Shown piece after piece: positions 1-11,030 of a stretch of DNA of 64,000 nt; position 1 is the stretch's first letter, and the number at the start of each line of letters is the position of its first letter. The position numbers and the translations under genes were made by a program. The stretch is taken from positions 48,646,163 through 48,710,162 of the forward strand of contig QVOM02000025.1 of the NCBI GenBank assembly GCA_003586115.2, given 5' to 3'. Source of the stretch: Salvator merianae (taxonomy: Eukaryota > Chordata > Lepidosauria > Squamata > Teiidae). The notes under the pieces are model-generated. The model saw only the letters and a list, made by a program, of their open reading frames with translations. It had not been told where the DNA came from and did not search any database.

Positions 1-186
1 GGAATGAACCAGCCATTGTATTCATTGGTGTTTCCATACTTACCAGAGCAGAACGTACTAGTTAGCAGGGCTCAGGCTGGCCAGGATCAGGTATGCTAAT
101 CAGCATTTGCACTTATCAGCAATGGAACAGTTTGCAAACTGACCAGCAGGGGGAGCAATGTGAATGGGAATGCACTAGTTAGGGAG
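1..186. repeat. Degenerate relic related to the GGGCC-terminus DNA elements
   Basis: Bases 145-190 (a 'gaccagcaggg' block followed by 'actagttagg') resemble the 'accagcagaggga...gctagttcgg' block inside the well-preserved element at 3479-4087. The left terminus lies outside the window. The match is short and diverged, so this is a tentative assignment from sequence resemblance only. Confidence 0.3.
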
Positions 187-320
187 CTATTTCCAAAGCT
201 ATAGAGTTACCTCTGAAGCCATAGAGCTACCTTTGAAACCATAGAGGTGTTTCCAAAGTCATAGAGCTGTTTCTGAAGCCATAGAGCTGTTTCTGAAGCC
301 ATAGAGCTGTTTCCAAAGCC
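184..320. repeat. 20-bp minisatellite, six full units
   Basis: From 201 to 320 the sequence is six head-to-tail 20-bp units of the form atagagctgtttctgaagcc. Units 4 and 5 are identical and the others differ at a few positions. A partial unit precedes them at 184-200. No coding role is visible. Confidence 0.9.
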
Positions 321-2573
321 GGACCCGCTCCGCCACCATTTGAAACCCAGAAGTATCATGAATGTAGCTCCCCTGATCTACACCTGATCATGCAAGTCAG
401 ATTCCGGACTGCAATTTACTTCAACAGACTTAGCTTCAGGTGAACATCAGGTGGTCTTGAGTGAGCTTCAAGACCACTGATTCTGTTTGCAGGTGTGAAT
501 GCACCTGGCTAGTGAGTGGACGGGAACAATCCTCTTGCAAAGTGCAAACAGGGCCCATGACTAACAGCAAAGTCCAAGCCGACTTGAGGGCATTCCTCTA
601 CTTATGGCTGTTGGTGTTTGGGATTACTGCACAGTATTTTTTTTATTAGTTTCTTAAGTTTTTATCCTAGTAATGGATGCCAAAGGATGGAAACATTGTA
701 TGAAATATCCGCTTTCACCAGCACTATTTATCCTGTAGTAAATGAGTTATACATTTTTGTCTATTTATTTTTTTTCTTTTACACAGTGTTCCAAATATGG
801 ATGATAGTTCAGCAGTCAGACATTACTGTTTTTCAATGGCAAGCTATGAAACAAATATTATTCATTGATGGGTCTGGAAGGCCTAATATGTTAAAAAAAA
901 AAAAAAAGTGTGCTTGTTACTTTGGTAACATTTAGTCTGGTGAACCAGACCTCCCCCCACTCCCAGCCTCAATTATTGTTAATGTCATTACTATCTTGGG
1001 GGGAAAAAAGAAAAAGGCTACACATACTGTTCTAAACCCGGTGTGCTACATGGTGAGGAACAATAAAGGAATATAAAATGTGGAAAAATAAAGAATTGAT
1101 TGTAATATTTTACAGTATATTTGAATTTGGTTCTGGATAAGGTCTGAGGACTTTAGAAATTGTGAGCCTATTCAAGAGATGTCACTGCAAGGAGAAAGTC
1201 TATAACATTAAATGGATGTGGTATCAGCTGTTTCAAATGTTCTTTTGATGTGTTTCTTTTTTCATTTCATCAATTAAATTAATTTTGAAGCCATTCACCA
1301 TTGATTTAAGCCTGCAGAGCATAAAAATGGAGCTTTTTCATGCAGCGAGTCTTCTATTTTTAACATTAATAAGGTAACAAGGATCAACAAAATGAATCTA
1401 AGTTTTCAAAACATATTTTTAAAACTTTTAATGGCATACATTTTTGTTTCAAGCCAGGTTTCCAAATATTGTTATGGGTCATTATAACATGGGGTTTGTT
1501 ATAAACCAAGAAATGTCACCTCCTAACAATACAGAGGTACTATGAATGTGTGATTAAAATATTGTTCTTTCTAGGCCCCCTGTGGAGAAGTCACCATAAC
1601 CTACCAGGCACAGCATCTAGGACTGGAACCCAACAGTTGTTGAAAGGATAAAATGAAGGGCAAGAGCATAATGTGTGACTCCTTGAAGTCTCTAGAAAAC
1701 AGGCATAAAATAAATGAATGGATAACTCAGGGATATTCCATTCAACATTAGTGCTTCAATTCCAAGAAGTTTTGGTGCCACAGAGTGTGAAATAATATAT
1801 GGATAGATGCAAACTTGCATCTATTAACAAAGCTTAATACTCAATGGAATACATCCCTGGAAAGTGGCCAGTTAACTAGTTCAATTTCATGGAAGTTCCA
1901 TTTTTTTCAGAAAGTTGCTACCAAAATGTGTTTTCATTTGTGGCACCCAATGTATGGAAATCTTTAGTTCTGTACTTTGAGTACCTTTATACCATTTCTG
2001 CCCAGGGGCAGTGGACCAGTCCATGGGGTAAGCTAGTCACTGCATCCAAATACTGGAGTGGCCTAGCAAAGACCCCAAACCCTGCCAGTATGCTCTATCT
2101 GCACAAAACAGAGCTATGGATTGGGATATGGTGTCAAAATGGTGCCATATCCTGCTCCACTAGTGGACTTTTTCAAAGTAGTCTTTAAGCAGACTACTTC
2201 AATATACCAGTCCATGGACAGTATGTAATCAACACATTACTATGGAAGGTATACAAAGCACAGCCCCACTTCAACCAAACACCTGGAAGCTGCACAAGAA
2301 TTGTGCCACTCTTGCCACACTAAAAAAGTCCCTGGTGACTAAATGGACAAGTGCTTGCCATTTTTATTTGTACTTAATAGGAGCACATAGCTTTTGTTTT
2401 GTTTTTTTCCAAATATATTCTAGTAGTCCTTTTCTATCCATCTTGTCTGTTGTCTTACCATTCTTCTGTAGTCCTTTATAGAATGTGCTGTTGCTCTCCT
2501 ACAATGACTCAAATTTGACATTCCTTGTATACTATGTTGGTACTGTTGACACATTTTACAGTTGACTCTGTGT
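321..2573. other. AT-rich non-coding sequence
   Basis: I see no gene, exon or assignable transposon here. Open frames are short and without recognisable motifs. It holds an A-run near 892-907 and poly-A/T tracts only. Confidence 0.5.
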
Positions 2574-2574
2574 G

Positions 2575-2575
2575 C

Positions 2576-2611
<36 letters not shown>

Positions 2612-2612
2612 A
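2575..2612. repeat. (CT)n(TG)n compound microsatellite
   Basis: About eleven CT dinucleotides run directly into about eight TG dinucleotides. Confidence 0.9.
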
Positions 2613-2964
2613 TACTTGGACCTTTAAAAAAGGTATTTAAGAAAAAGGAGCAGGAGAAAACAAATAAAAAAAATAAGAGAACACTAGTAATTAATTACGT
2701 TTGAGAGGGGAGAAAGAAGAGAGTAAATAATAAGGTAGAATAAAACTCATGTTAATAACAAAAGCAAAAGCAAGCAATGTACAGTATTATTATAAACTGG
2801 TGTAATTACATAGTACTAGAAAGGTAACTGTCTTCAAAGTGGACCATTAAAAATTGAAGCTGATAGGTTAAACATTCAAATGACAAAAGGCTTTAAATCC
2901 ATTATTCTGCCAGGACCATATGGTAATTATGCCTATTTATAACTGTTAGTCTTTTGGTAACATT

Positions 2965-4115
2965 GGACCTGTTCGCACTTAGCAAGTGGTACAGTTCAGG
3001 ATGCTAGTTAGAATGCAGGATCCACACTTGCAAACAGCCCCAGCTGACTCGAAAGCTACTGAAGTCCACCTGATCCTTACCTGAATCCAACCAGCTGTGG
3101 TCAACTGAATTGTAGTCTCCAACCCGACCTGCGTGATCAGATGAGGATCAGTGAAGGTGTGTTTGCACTATTTCCTGGTTTGATATGGTGGTGGAGCAGG
3201 GCCAGCAGGGCCATGCAGGTGCAGTCTGCCGGTTTGCACCCCAGTTTGGACCTTGGAATCCAGATTCTGGTGACATTTTCAGACACAGGTTCGAATACAG
3301 ACCCCGTGGGTTCGAACACAGACCTTCTGGGTTCCAACACAGCTACCAAGCTAGTGCGCTACCATTCGCACTGCGTCCAGCACTGGTCAGCTTGCAGAAT
3401 GTTCCAGTGCTGACAGGTGCAAAGACCCCTCTCTGTGCCCAAACCCGATTGGCCCGAACTGTGCTAGTTAGACTGTTAGGGCCTTTTCGCACTGAGCCTG
3501 GTAGACCGTTCCCAGTAGTCAGCTTCGAACCGAAGAGGTTGGGGAATGCTCGGTGCCATTCGCACTCCCAGCCAGAGGAACGAACCTGAAGCCAACCAGC
3601 AGAGGGAACAGTGCGAATGGCAGCCGCTAGTTCGGTACCCTCTTCGCACCCGCTTCATACCCACTTCGCACCTTCGCACCTACTTCGTACCCAGAGGACT
3701 GGTTATGAAGCCGGCTTCGTAACAGCAGCTCGGTTACCAAGCCGAAAGGGCTATCCCGGATACGAAGTATCGTACCGGGTTACAAAGCAGCAGAGCGGGG
3801 TACGGAAACTTCACACCCCGGATGCGAAGCAGCGGACCGCGCATGCGTAGCCACAACAGCCACACCCGACGCCGAGGCAAACAGTGCGAAAGCACCGTGC
3901 CCGATCTTCGCTCCATCGCGCAGGTCGGGATGAAGAAATCTTTTTTGTTGTCTTGCCTTATCCAGCTTTGGGTTCGAATCGGGTATGGAGTGGTTCGGAT
4001 CGGGTGAGGCGCGCACCCGCGGCAGTGCGAAAGCTCCGTTCCAGCGAACGGACAAGAACGGTCTACCGCTACAGTGCGAAAAGGCCCTTAGACTTTCATA
4101 AGTGCGAACAGGCCC
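2965..4115. mobile_element. Outer GGGCC-terminus DNA transposon, interrupted by a second one
   Basis: Left end GGACCTGTTCGCACTTA and the reverse complement of the right end GGGCCTGTTCGCACTTA differ at one base. A second, better-preserved element occupies 3479-4087 inside it, so the original element was roughly 540 bp. It encodes no transposase and is non-autonomous. Flanking trinucleotides are ATT and AAT, so its own target duplication is not clear. Confidence 0.75.
3479..4087 (+). mobile_element. Inner GGGCC-terminus non-autonomous DNA transposon (609 bp)
   Basis: Termini GGGCCTTTTCGCACT and AGTGCGAAAAGGCCC are perfect inverted repeats. They are bounded by TTA on both sides (3476-3478 and 4088-4090), a 3-bp target duplication. 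The interior is GC-rich and carries repeated TTCGCACC/TTCGTACCC blocks near 3640-3700. Two more copies lie at 7614-8190 (reverse) and 51094-52727 (same orientation). A 3-bp AT-rich target fits PIF/Harbinger, but a related element in this window has an AGA target, so the superfamily is left open. Open frames inside it show no transposase motif. Confidence 0.85.
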
Positions 4116-4278
4116 AATGAGAGCACAAATCATTTCATTCTGCAAGTACAAGGTATTCACACCATAAGTCAACCATTTAGGGCCCAGTTAAAAATAAAAA
4201 AGAAAGTTTCCCAATCCAGGTGTATAAGTGTATAAGATTCTTCCTGTCTCTCTGGTCCTTTACAAGGAGGAACACAAA

Positions 4279-4728
4279 GTCTGTTTTCACACTTACTGCA
4301 TTAGCACAGACTAATTAGTCTGTGATAACATAGCATTTTATCATGCAGCACAGACACTGGCTGCACTGTGCAGCCAAAAACCAGACCTGAAGTCCGGTAT
4401 CGGGGCATCAGTTCTGAAGCACTGGGCCATCAAGTGGTCTGATTGTGTAGGTCCAATCACACTGGTGTGATTGGCCCATCACACCTGTGCACTGCTCAGG
4501 CCTGCCAGTCACCATGGTAGCAGCTGGACATTTTGTGGCTGTTGCCATGGCACCAATCTAACATGGACCCAACCTGGCACCACAGGCCCAATCAGGGCAT
4601 TGCAGGTCTGATTGAGGCATCATGTGGGCTCGATTGGGCCTGATTCGGCCTGATTGCCCCACTGTGCATGCGCCATGAGCAACTCACACAGCAGATGGCC
4701 ACTGCACCACAGGTAAGTGCAAACTCAC
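4279..4728. mobile_element. Member of the CCATGG hairpin-core element family
   Basis: It contains the GACTAATTAGTC palindrome at about 4308-4321 and the 'CACCATGGTAGCAGCTGGA...GTTGCCATGG' stem-loop near 4510-4553 that recurs in at least six other places in the window. The ends (about 4279 'gtctgttttcacac' and about 4728) are diverged and approximate. Confidence 0.45.
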
Positions 4729-4791
4729 TATGAGTTCCAGATAAGGTTCCAGACTACAATTTACTGTTCCAGTGGTAGGACTGATCAGGAG

Positions 4792-5102
4792 TAGGGATGT
4801 GTAGATTTTGATTCGTATTTGAAAATTCATTCAAAATTTCATTTTTGCATTAAAACGAAAATGACTTTTTTCTCATTTACAGTTTTTGAACAAAAACAAA
4901 AAAGCCAATTCTTTTGCGAAAAACGAAATTTGTTGAATTTTCACAATTTTCATTCTATTTAAACCATGAAAATGGCATTTTCAATGTGAAAACGAATGCG
5001 AAAAATGCATTCTTTGACAAAGAAATTCGCTGACGAAGCAAAAATACAGATTTTTATTTGAAAATGAATTGAAAATGATTTTTTTTTTCTTGCACTTCCC
5101 TA
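4792..5102. mobile_element. Small hAT element (311 bp) with exact 8-bp target duplication
   Basis: It starts TAGGGATGTG and ends TTGCACTTCCCTA. The flanking octamer ATCAGGAG is identical at 4784-4791 and 5103-5110. An 8-bp duplication and TAGGG ends place it in the hAT superfamily. The interior is AT-rich with alternating GAAAATTTC/GAAATTTTC-like words and has no transposase. Confidence 0.9.
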
Positions 5103-5110
5103 ATCAGGAG

Positions 5111-7451
5111 TGGTTGGATGCCACTTCCCATCAGTTTGGCCATCTTGTGGTGTGAACACACTTGCCTAGCAAACATGTCAAATTCTTGCTAGCATCAAGT
5201 GCAAAATGACTTAAAGTGTTTGTGGGTTCTGGAAGATAAAGCACATTTTTTTCTGCATGTTGCTGCACCTCAGACAAGTCACCTTGTTAGTGGCGTTGCA
5301 TCCCACCCATGTGGGGATGCAGTCTGAAACTTTTCAAGTCCTGGTGGATCACTATTGTGAAATAATTATTATGAGCCTAACGTTTTATAAACCAACATAA
5401 TATATAATATATATTATGTATATCTCATACGTAGCAATGGTATGTGTGCAGTAACACAAATATACTTTTGTGCGCATTTCATTCATTTAAATTGGTCTGT
5501 TCACAATACAATCAGAAAACTATGCCTCTGGGTTCCTAGCCCTTTCTTAATAGAACAGTTTAGTATTCTAGTCAGTGTTGTGGAAACACTCTTAATTCAG
5601 TTTTGCTCACAGGTGTTCTCTAGGCTATAGAGGATACAACACAAAAAATGTATTATAGTATCGCTCTAGGGAGAAAGGACTTTTTTTCCCCCCCTGTTAT
5701 GGAGAAATGCACTGAATGGATCAAAATTTCTAGTGAATATCTGCTGAGCAGCAGACTGAACACAGAAAAGATATTGAATTGAAATGCCACAGATAAACAC
5801 GATGGTACTGGTGAAGCATGAGACATTTTAGTAGAAAGAAACATTAGTTCCCCCCAACATTGAATGCTTTCACATTAATAAATAATGAATGATTCTTGAA
5901 TGAACCTACTTCAAGGTTACTTAAAATACACATAAGATTTTGTTTATATTTTTCAGATGCTAGTACAGCTATAGTCATGTGCTCCGTGGTGCAATGTAGC
6001 AATTTGAAGGCCTAGAAAGTCTTGTATTAGATATTCCCAAAGGACTTGAGTCCATTTTATTGCATGAATATAGCTGAACCTGGTCATTCCAGTTTAAGAT
6101 GCAGAGACCCATCCGGAAAACTCACCGTGTTGTTCATGACATTTGGCTATGATTTTATTCTGACAAACAAAAGCCCACACGTAGTTATCTCAAAAAACTG
6201 AAGTGTTATGCTTTGCTGTGAAGAGTTTGCAAGAATATTGTACCTCCGAGGCTGCATGTCCACTTAGAGGTTCTGGGCACCTTTGTGGGTCAAATAAGGT
6301 GTCTGCTGCTGCCCCATTTCCATTTTCATTGACAGCAATTGCCTCTTTGCAACTTTCTGTGCTCCTTTTCTGGCACAATTAGTAGTGGAGACACTTGCTT
6401 TGCAGAGTGATTTCTCCTGCTCTGCATGTAGGAGGAACAATTCTGCAGTGCTTTCTTACTTCAAAGAGGAGACAAAGAGGGCCAACAAGAATCCTTCACA
6501 CCCCTGTGTTTCTTCTGATAGATTCTGTCTGAGTTTTTGTTTTTTCTCAAGGGTCTAAAATATTTTTTTGGCTCCATTTCATGCTATAGAAAACGGGACT
6601 ACTAGAGAATCTTGGGGCCCAGTGCACAAACATGCCCATTTTTATGTGGCCTTCAGGCAGCCTCTGAGATGTAAGATCCAGCTTTGGAGACACCCCTAAT
6701 GCAAAATATCCATGAAAATAGATTTCACTCTCAGGCTATATCCAGTTGGGGTCTAAAACCCAGGACCATCCTGGGGCTTTGTTGGGATTGTCATATGTGT
6801 CTATGGCAATCCTAGCATAGTCACAAGATATTGGAGTGATAACCCACAATAACGTTATTACAGGAAAATCAACTCTCAACCTTTTTTTTTTTTGGGGAAG
6901 AAAATCTAATGGACTTATCTGATATAACACTTGGTCCCAAGATACACCATTTTGGCAATGCACACCACACATGTGGCATCAAACTGGACCTAAAACAAGA
7001 ACCATGCTTGCACATAGGGCAGTGATCATGTGCTTCTGATTATTTAATATCTGGACGTACACATCACAACATTGCAGGAGCAAGTCTCCAAACCAGGTAA
7101 GTCATTTTGCTTGCCCTGCATGATTGTCCAGCTGTCTGGACAACTACTGATTATTCTGGAAGTGCTTTCTTCTGAAATATAACTAAATAGCCTTATATTT
7201 AGCTGCCATCTGGAAGCGGCCTCAGTTGTTCCTGATCCCATGATGTAGAGAGATGGTACCAGCAACTTACCAGGGGCAATTCTGCCTAGTGTGATTTAGT
7301 GCAGGGCTGAAAATGGCCAGCTCAAAGGAAGATTTCTAGTCTGGGACTTTGAACTTTCTGAGGCAAGGAGGCTAACATGGAATGTTTAAAGGTTGTCATA
7401 AGGGGTTTGGGCATCCTGGGGAAATCTGGTGTCCCACAACAACTGAGAATG
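5111..7451. other. Non-coding sequence, nothing recognised
   Basis: No convincing exon, RNA gene or transposon terminus was seen. The only structure is an AT-rich dyad around 5397-5420 and short homopolymers. Confidence 0.45.
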
Positions 7452-7605
7452 TGATGATGATGATGATAATAATAATAATAATAATAATAATAATATATAA
7501 TCTGAGGCAGCTCAGAGAAACTTTGAGGTGTTCCAAGCTGGGATCATTTACCTGTCAACTCCCTCCCTTCTGAATGCAACAACAACAACAACAACAACAA
7601 CAACC
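7452..7605. repeat. (GAT)n(AAT)n and (CAA)n microsatellites
   Basis: GAT units pass into AAT units at 7453-7494. A CAA run covers 7577-7605, immediately left of the next transposon. Confidence 0.9.
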
Positions 7606-7613
7606 CTTTTATT

Positions 7614-8190
7614 GGGCCTTTTCGCACTTAGCGAGTGGAACGTTCTTCTCCGTTCGCTGAAACGGAGCTTTCGTACTGCCGCGGGCGCGTGCCTCACCCG
7701 ATCCGACCACTTCGTACCCGATTCGTACCTGATCCTGGGTAAGGCAAGACAAGTAAAAGCTTGTCTTCATTCCGACCTGCATGATGGAGTGAAGACCGGG
7801 CACGGTGCTTTTGCACTCCCGTCCGCGTTTGCAATGGCGGCTGGGCATGGCTGGCGCAGCTGCGCATGCGTGGTCCGAAGCTTCACACCCCGGTGCAAAG
7901 TTTTCACACCTGGGTGCGAAGTTTCACACCCGGGATAGCCCTTTGGGCATGGCAGCTTAGCTGCCGTTACGAAGCCAGCTCCGTAACGAGCCCTCTGGTA
8001 ACGAAGCGGAGCTCGATGGTACAGAGTGTGATACGGAACTAGCAGCTGCCATTCGCACTGTTCCCTCTGCTGGTTGGCTTCAGGTCCGTTCCTCTGGCCG
8101 GGAGTGTGAAGGGCAGCCAGCGTTCTCCAACCCCTCCGGTCCGAAGCCAACTACTGGGAATGGACTACGGAGCTCAGTGCAAAAAGGCCC
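7614..8190 (-). mobile_element. Second GGGCC-terminus element (577 bp), reverse orientation
   Basis: Left terminus GGGCCTTTTCGCACT and right terminus AGTGCAAAAAGGCCC, with ATT on both sides (7611-7613 and 8191-8193). Its interior is the reverse complement of the element at 3479-4087: the 'cgttctt..tccgttcgctg' end here corresponds to the right end there. This shows transposition in both orientations. No transposase is encoded. Confidence 0.85.
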
Positions 8191-8193
8191 ATT

Positions 8194-10131
8194 CTCTGGC
8201 TTTCATATTAGCATGCATGGGAGGAGGATGGCTACATGAACTGTGTGTTGCTCACCTTTATGATTAGAGCAGGCACCCTAGCCCATGAAGCATCATAATT
8301 CACTACTATGTAGATCCTGAAAAAAAGTTATATAAATATGAAACTTTCAGAAATAATACCTCAGAGACATACCTACTTGTTTAAAGTTATTTTACTGAGT
8401 TTCTTCCTTTCCTTTTCTTCCCTTTCTCCTCTCTCTTTCCCCGCCCCTTTTCTCTCCCCCCCCCACCCCCTTCTTCTTCTTCTTTGGTTTTGGTGAAAAA
8501 TTAGCTGCTTTTTTCATTAGAATCAAATTGGGAAAAGATTTGAGTTATTAGATATAACTTACTGGTGCCTATTTGAAATGATAATTAGTACTTTAGTGGT
8601 ACGCACAGCCACAACGTGGTTGGCAAAATCAAAGTACTTTTAGCTACTGACAAGGTTTCCTTTGTGAATCTACTGTTGACTGCTGGCTGGTAATGGAGGC
8701 CTTTTATGCACTGGTCCGTGGTTCATTCCAGGAAGAGGTTGAAAGGGGTTGCTGTCTGCATGCTATTTTGGAGGGCATGGGCCCCATCTCCCTAGAATGC
8801 TCCCAAATTAGTGTCCTATGCCACTCTACTAGTAGACTTCAGTGTACTAGTAGACTCATGGGGCACCTGTTTCAGTGGTGCTCCAGGGACCACTACCAGG
8901 AGAGATACCAAAAATTGGCACACCACCAAATTTCATCCCCGGCCTTTGAAGCCTCTGTGCTGGCTTTGAGGGATGCACACATGTTTTCTGAGTTTGGATA
9001 GCCTTATCCCATCCCAGCAGCTACCCATCAAAGCATAGGATTGGTTGTGTATCCTAGGGCAAGGCATTCTGCCCTGATTTGAGATAAAGATGGTATGTGT
9101 GGGAACTAGCTATAGTAAATTTCCTACTGCTTGGCAAATTGATAATTGTCTTATATAGACATAGACAGCTAAGCTGAAGAGAGATAATGATCCATTCAGT
9201 AAACTGTAGTAGTGAACAATTTTGGTCACACCTAAGTTTAAGGATGGCTACTCTGTTACCCCTTTTCACCAATCTGATGTTTCACCTTGCCAGACTTCCC
9301 ACTGCTATTTCCATGTTAAATGAAACTGGATTTCCACAGTGAATTGGTGCTGCAAAAGCAGAATTTGCTTAAAGCTATCTAGTAACATCAGGTCAGAGTT
9401 GTCATTTATACAACATTTTTTGGCTAACAATTCAGTATCCTAGGCAAAACATTACATAAACATGCTCTTAACTTCACAAACTTTTAACATTATAGAATGG
9501 TATTAAAGGAGTCTTAAAATAAACTAATCATAGCTTTTAGGCCTGCATCAAAATTGTGTTACTGAAGAATCTGTTGGTGGCTCTTTTTCTCCTCCTCTTG
9601 CTTTCCTAGACCCAAAGTCTTTCAAATTAGTAATATAATACTTTAGGTAGATCAATAACACAAGGCCCCTAGCTGAGATTGATTTTACTCCAGTGGGATT
9701 TTCACCTCATTCATCAAAACTCATTGTTCCCTATGCCATAACAGTCTTTCTCCCCCTCCACAAGAACAGAACAGCCAATACCTAAATTATTTTTAATGTA
9801 TTTGCTGTTAAAGTTATATTCCAGCTATTTATTTTTAACTAAATCCTCTTTTCTTGAGTCATTTGATGTAGAGCTAAATTTATTTGCTTGCAACTGAACC
9901 ACAGCCCACATTTACAAGCAATCTCTTTTATGCTTGTCTGTGAAAAACACATTTTAGCATTTTGCCACATACTCTCTCCCAATGAGATGAATTCTCACAC
10001 TACTGGCCATGGTCCAACCATTTCTTAAATTGATACTACAGAGTTGGACACCACAATATTAGCTTAAGTGCAGGACCACACACACATACTGGCTATTTTT
10101 AACAAAGGTTCAAGTCCTGAGTTATTTTAAG

Positions 10132-10132
<1 letters not shown>
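8194..10132. other. Non-coding sequence, nothing recognised
   Basis: It contains a pyrimidine-rich tract at about 8400-8485 (CTT and C runs). The open frames, including one of 102 codons at 8693-9001, show no family motif and are not supported as genes. Confidence 0.45.
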
Positions 10133-10181
<49 letters not shown>

Positions 10182-10182
10182 C
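10133..10182. repeat. (TA)n tract
   Basis: About 24 TA dinucleotides with one CA interruption at about 10169. Confidence 0.95.
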
Positions 10183-10507
10183 ATTTAAACAGTTTCCCAT
10201 TAATCCAATATGTGTTTGGAGAAATGCCCCATTTTCTAAGACCTCAAAGCAGTACAATTAAGGTAAAAGTGCAGGACAGTCAAATTACATAATAAAACAA
10301 AAAACTTTCTCAATATAGTACAATACAACAGTATGTGCAGAATATTGGAAGAAAAATTAGCAATAAAAGTCAGGACAGTAACAACAACAACAATAATAAT
10401 ACTAAAGGAAGAAAAATCCCAAGGATGGCCTGAGGAGGGAATTTGAATTAAGCAGATGACCTTAGCTGGAAGTTCTGTGTTGGCTCATCTGGCACTGCAG
10501 TTGAGAA

Positions 10508-10822
10508 TGGAGATCTACACAAATGTAAAAACAATGATTCAGTTGAGATTGTTTCAAACTCAAACTGGGTCAATCAGGCTTGACATGGTTTGATTCATTG
10601 AAAATGCACATCGAAAAGTACTTTTTAAAGGTTGAACAACTAGAACCTGTTTGAATCAAAGAGGGGATGTTAGGCCGGTTAGTACAAATACCCATGGTTT
10701 TGTTTGAATTGGACTATCCGGCCCCCTTAAAACGGAGGTGTGATTTGATTCAATGCAAACAGTTTCAAACATAGGTGTTTGATTTGAACAGTTCAAAACC
10801 AAATCTGTTTGGCACATCTCTA
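10508..10822. mobile_element. hAT element (315 bp), GTTTGAAC-type interior
   Basis: Starts TGGAGATCTACAC and ends GGCACATCTCTA. Flanking octamers GTTGAGAA (10500-10507) and TTTTAGAA (10823-10830) match at 6 of 8 positions, so this is an older insertion. The interior has many TTTGAAC/GTTCAAA words in both orientations, as in the copies at 24417, 27299 and 45768. Confidence 0.7.
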
Positions 10823-10879
10823 TTTTAGAATTGCTTTTTCTGAGTCTTAATTTGGATTAAGACATTACCATGCAGATGC

Positions 10880-11030
10880 CACTGCTTCTAAGCTGCTGGG
10901 AGACTGGTGGAAGCACCATAAGCCCTATGCTTATATCAGTATTAGGTTTCCTTGTGCAGCTGATTGTTCACTGTGAAAAGAGACTGCTGGACTGGATGGG
11001 CCATTTCTTCAATCCAGAGGGGCACTTATA
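10880..11030 (+). mobile_element. CR1-like LINE 3' end fragment
   Basis: The block 'ctgctggactggatgggcc...aatccagaggggcactta' matches the general form of CR1-type 3' ends, as at 42244-42292. The expected repeat tail is missing because a Tc1 element begins at 11031. Confidence 0.45.

Noticed and set aside
3141..4172. Multiple overlapping frames of 60-134 codons in both strands
   Set aside because: They lie in GC-richer DNA-transposon sequence with few stops and contain no transposase or other domain.
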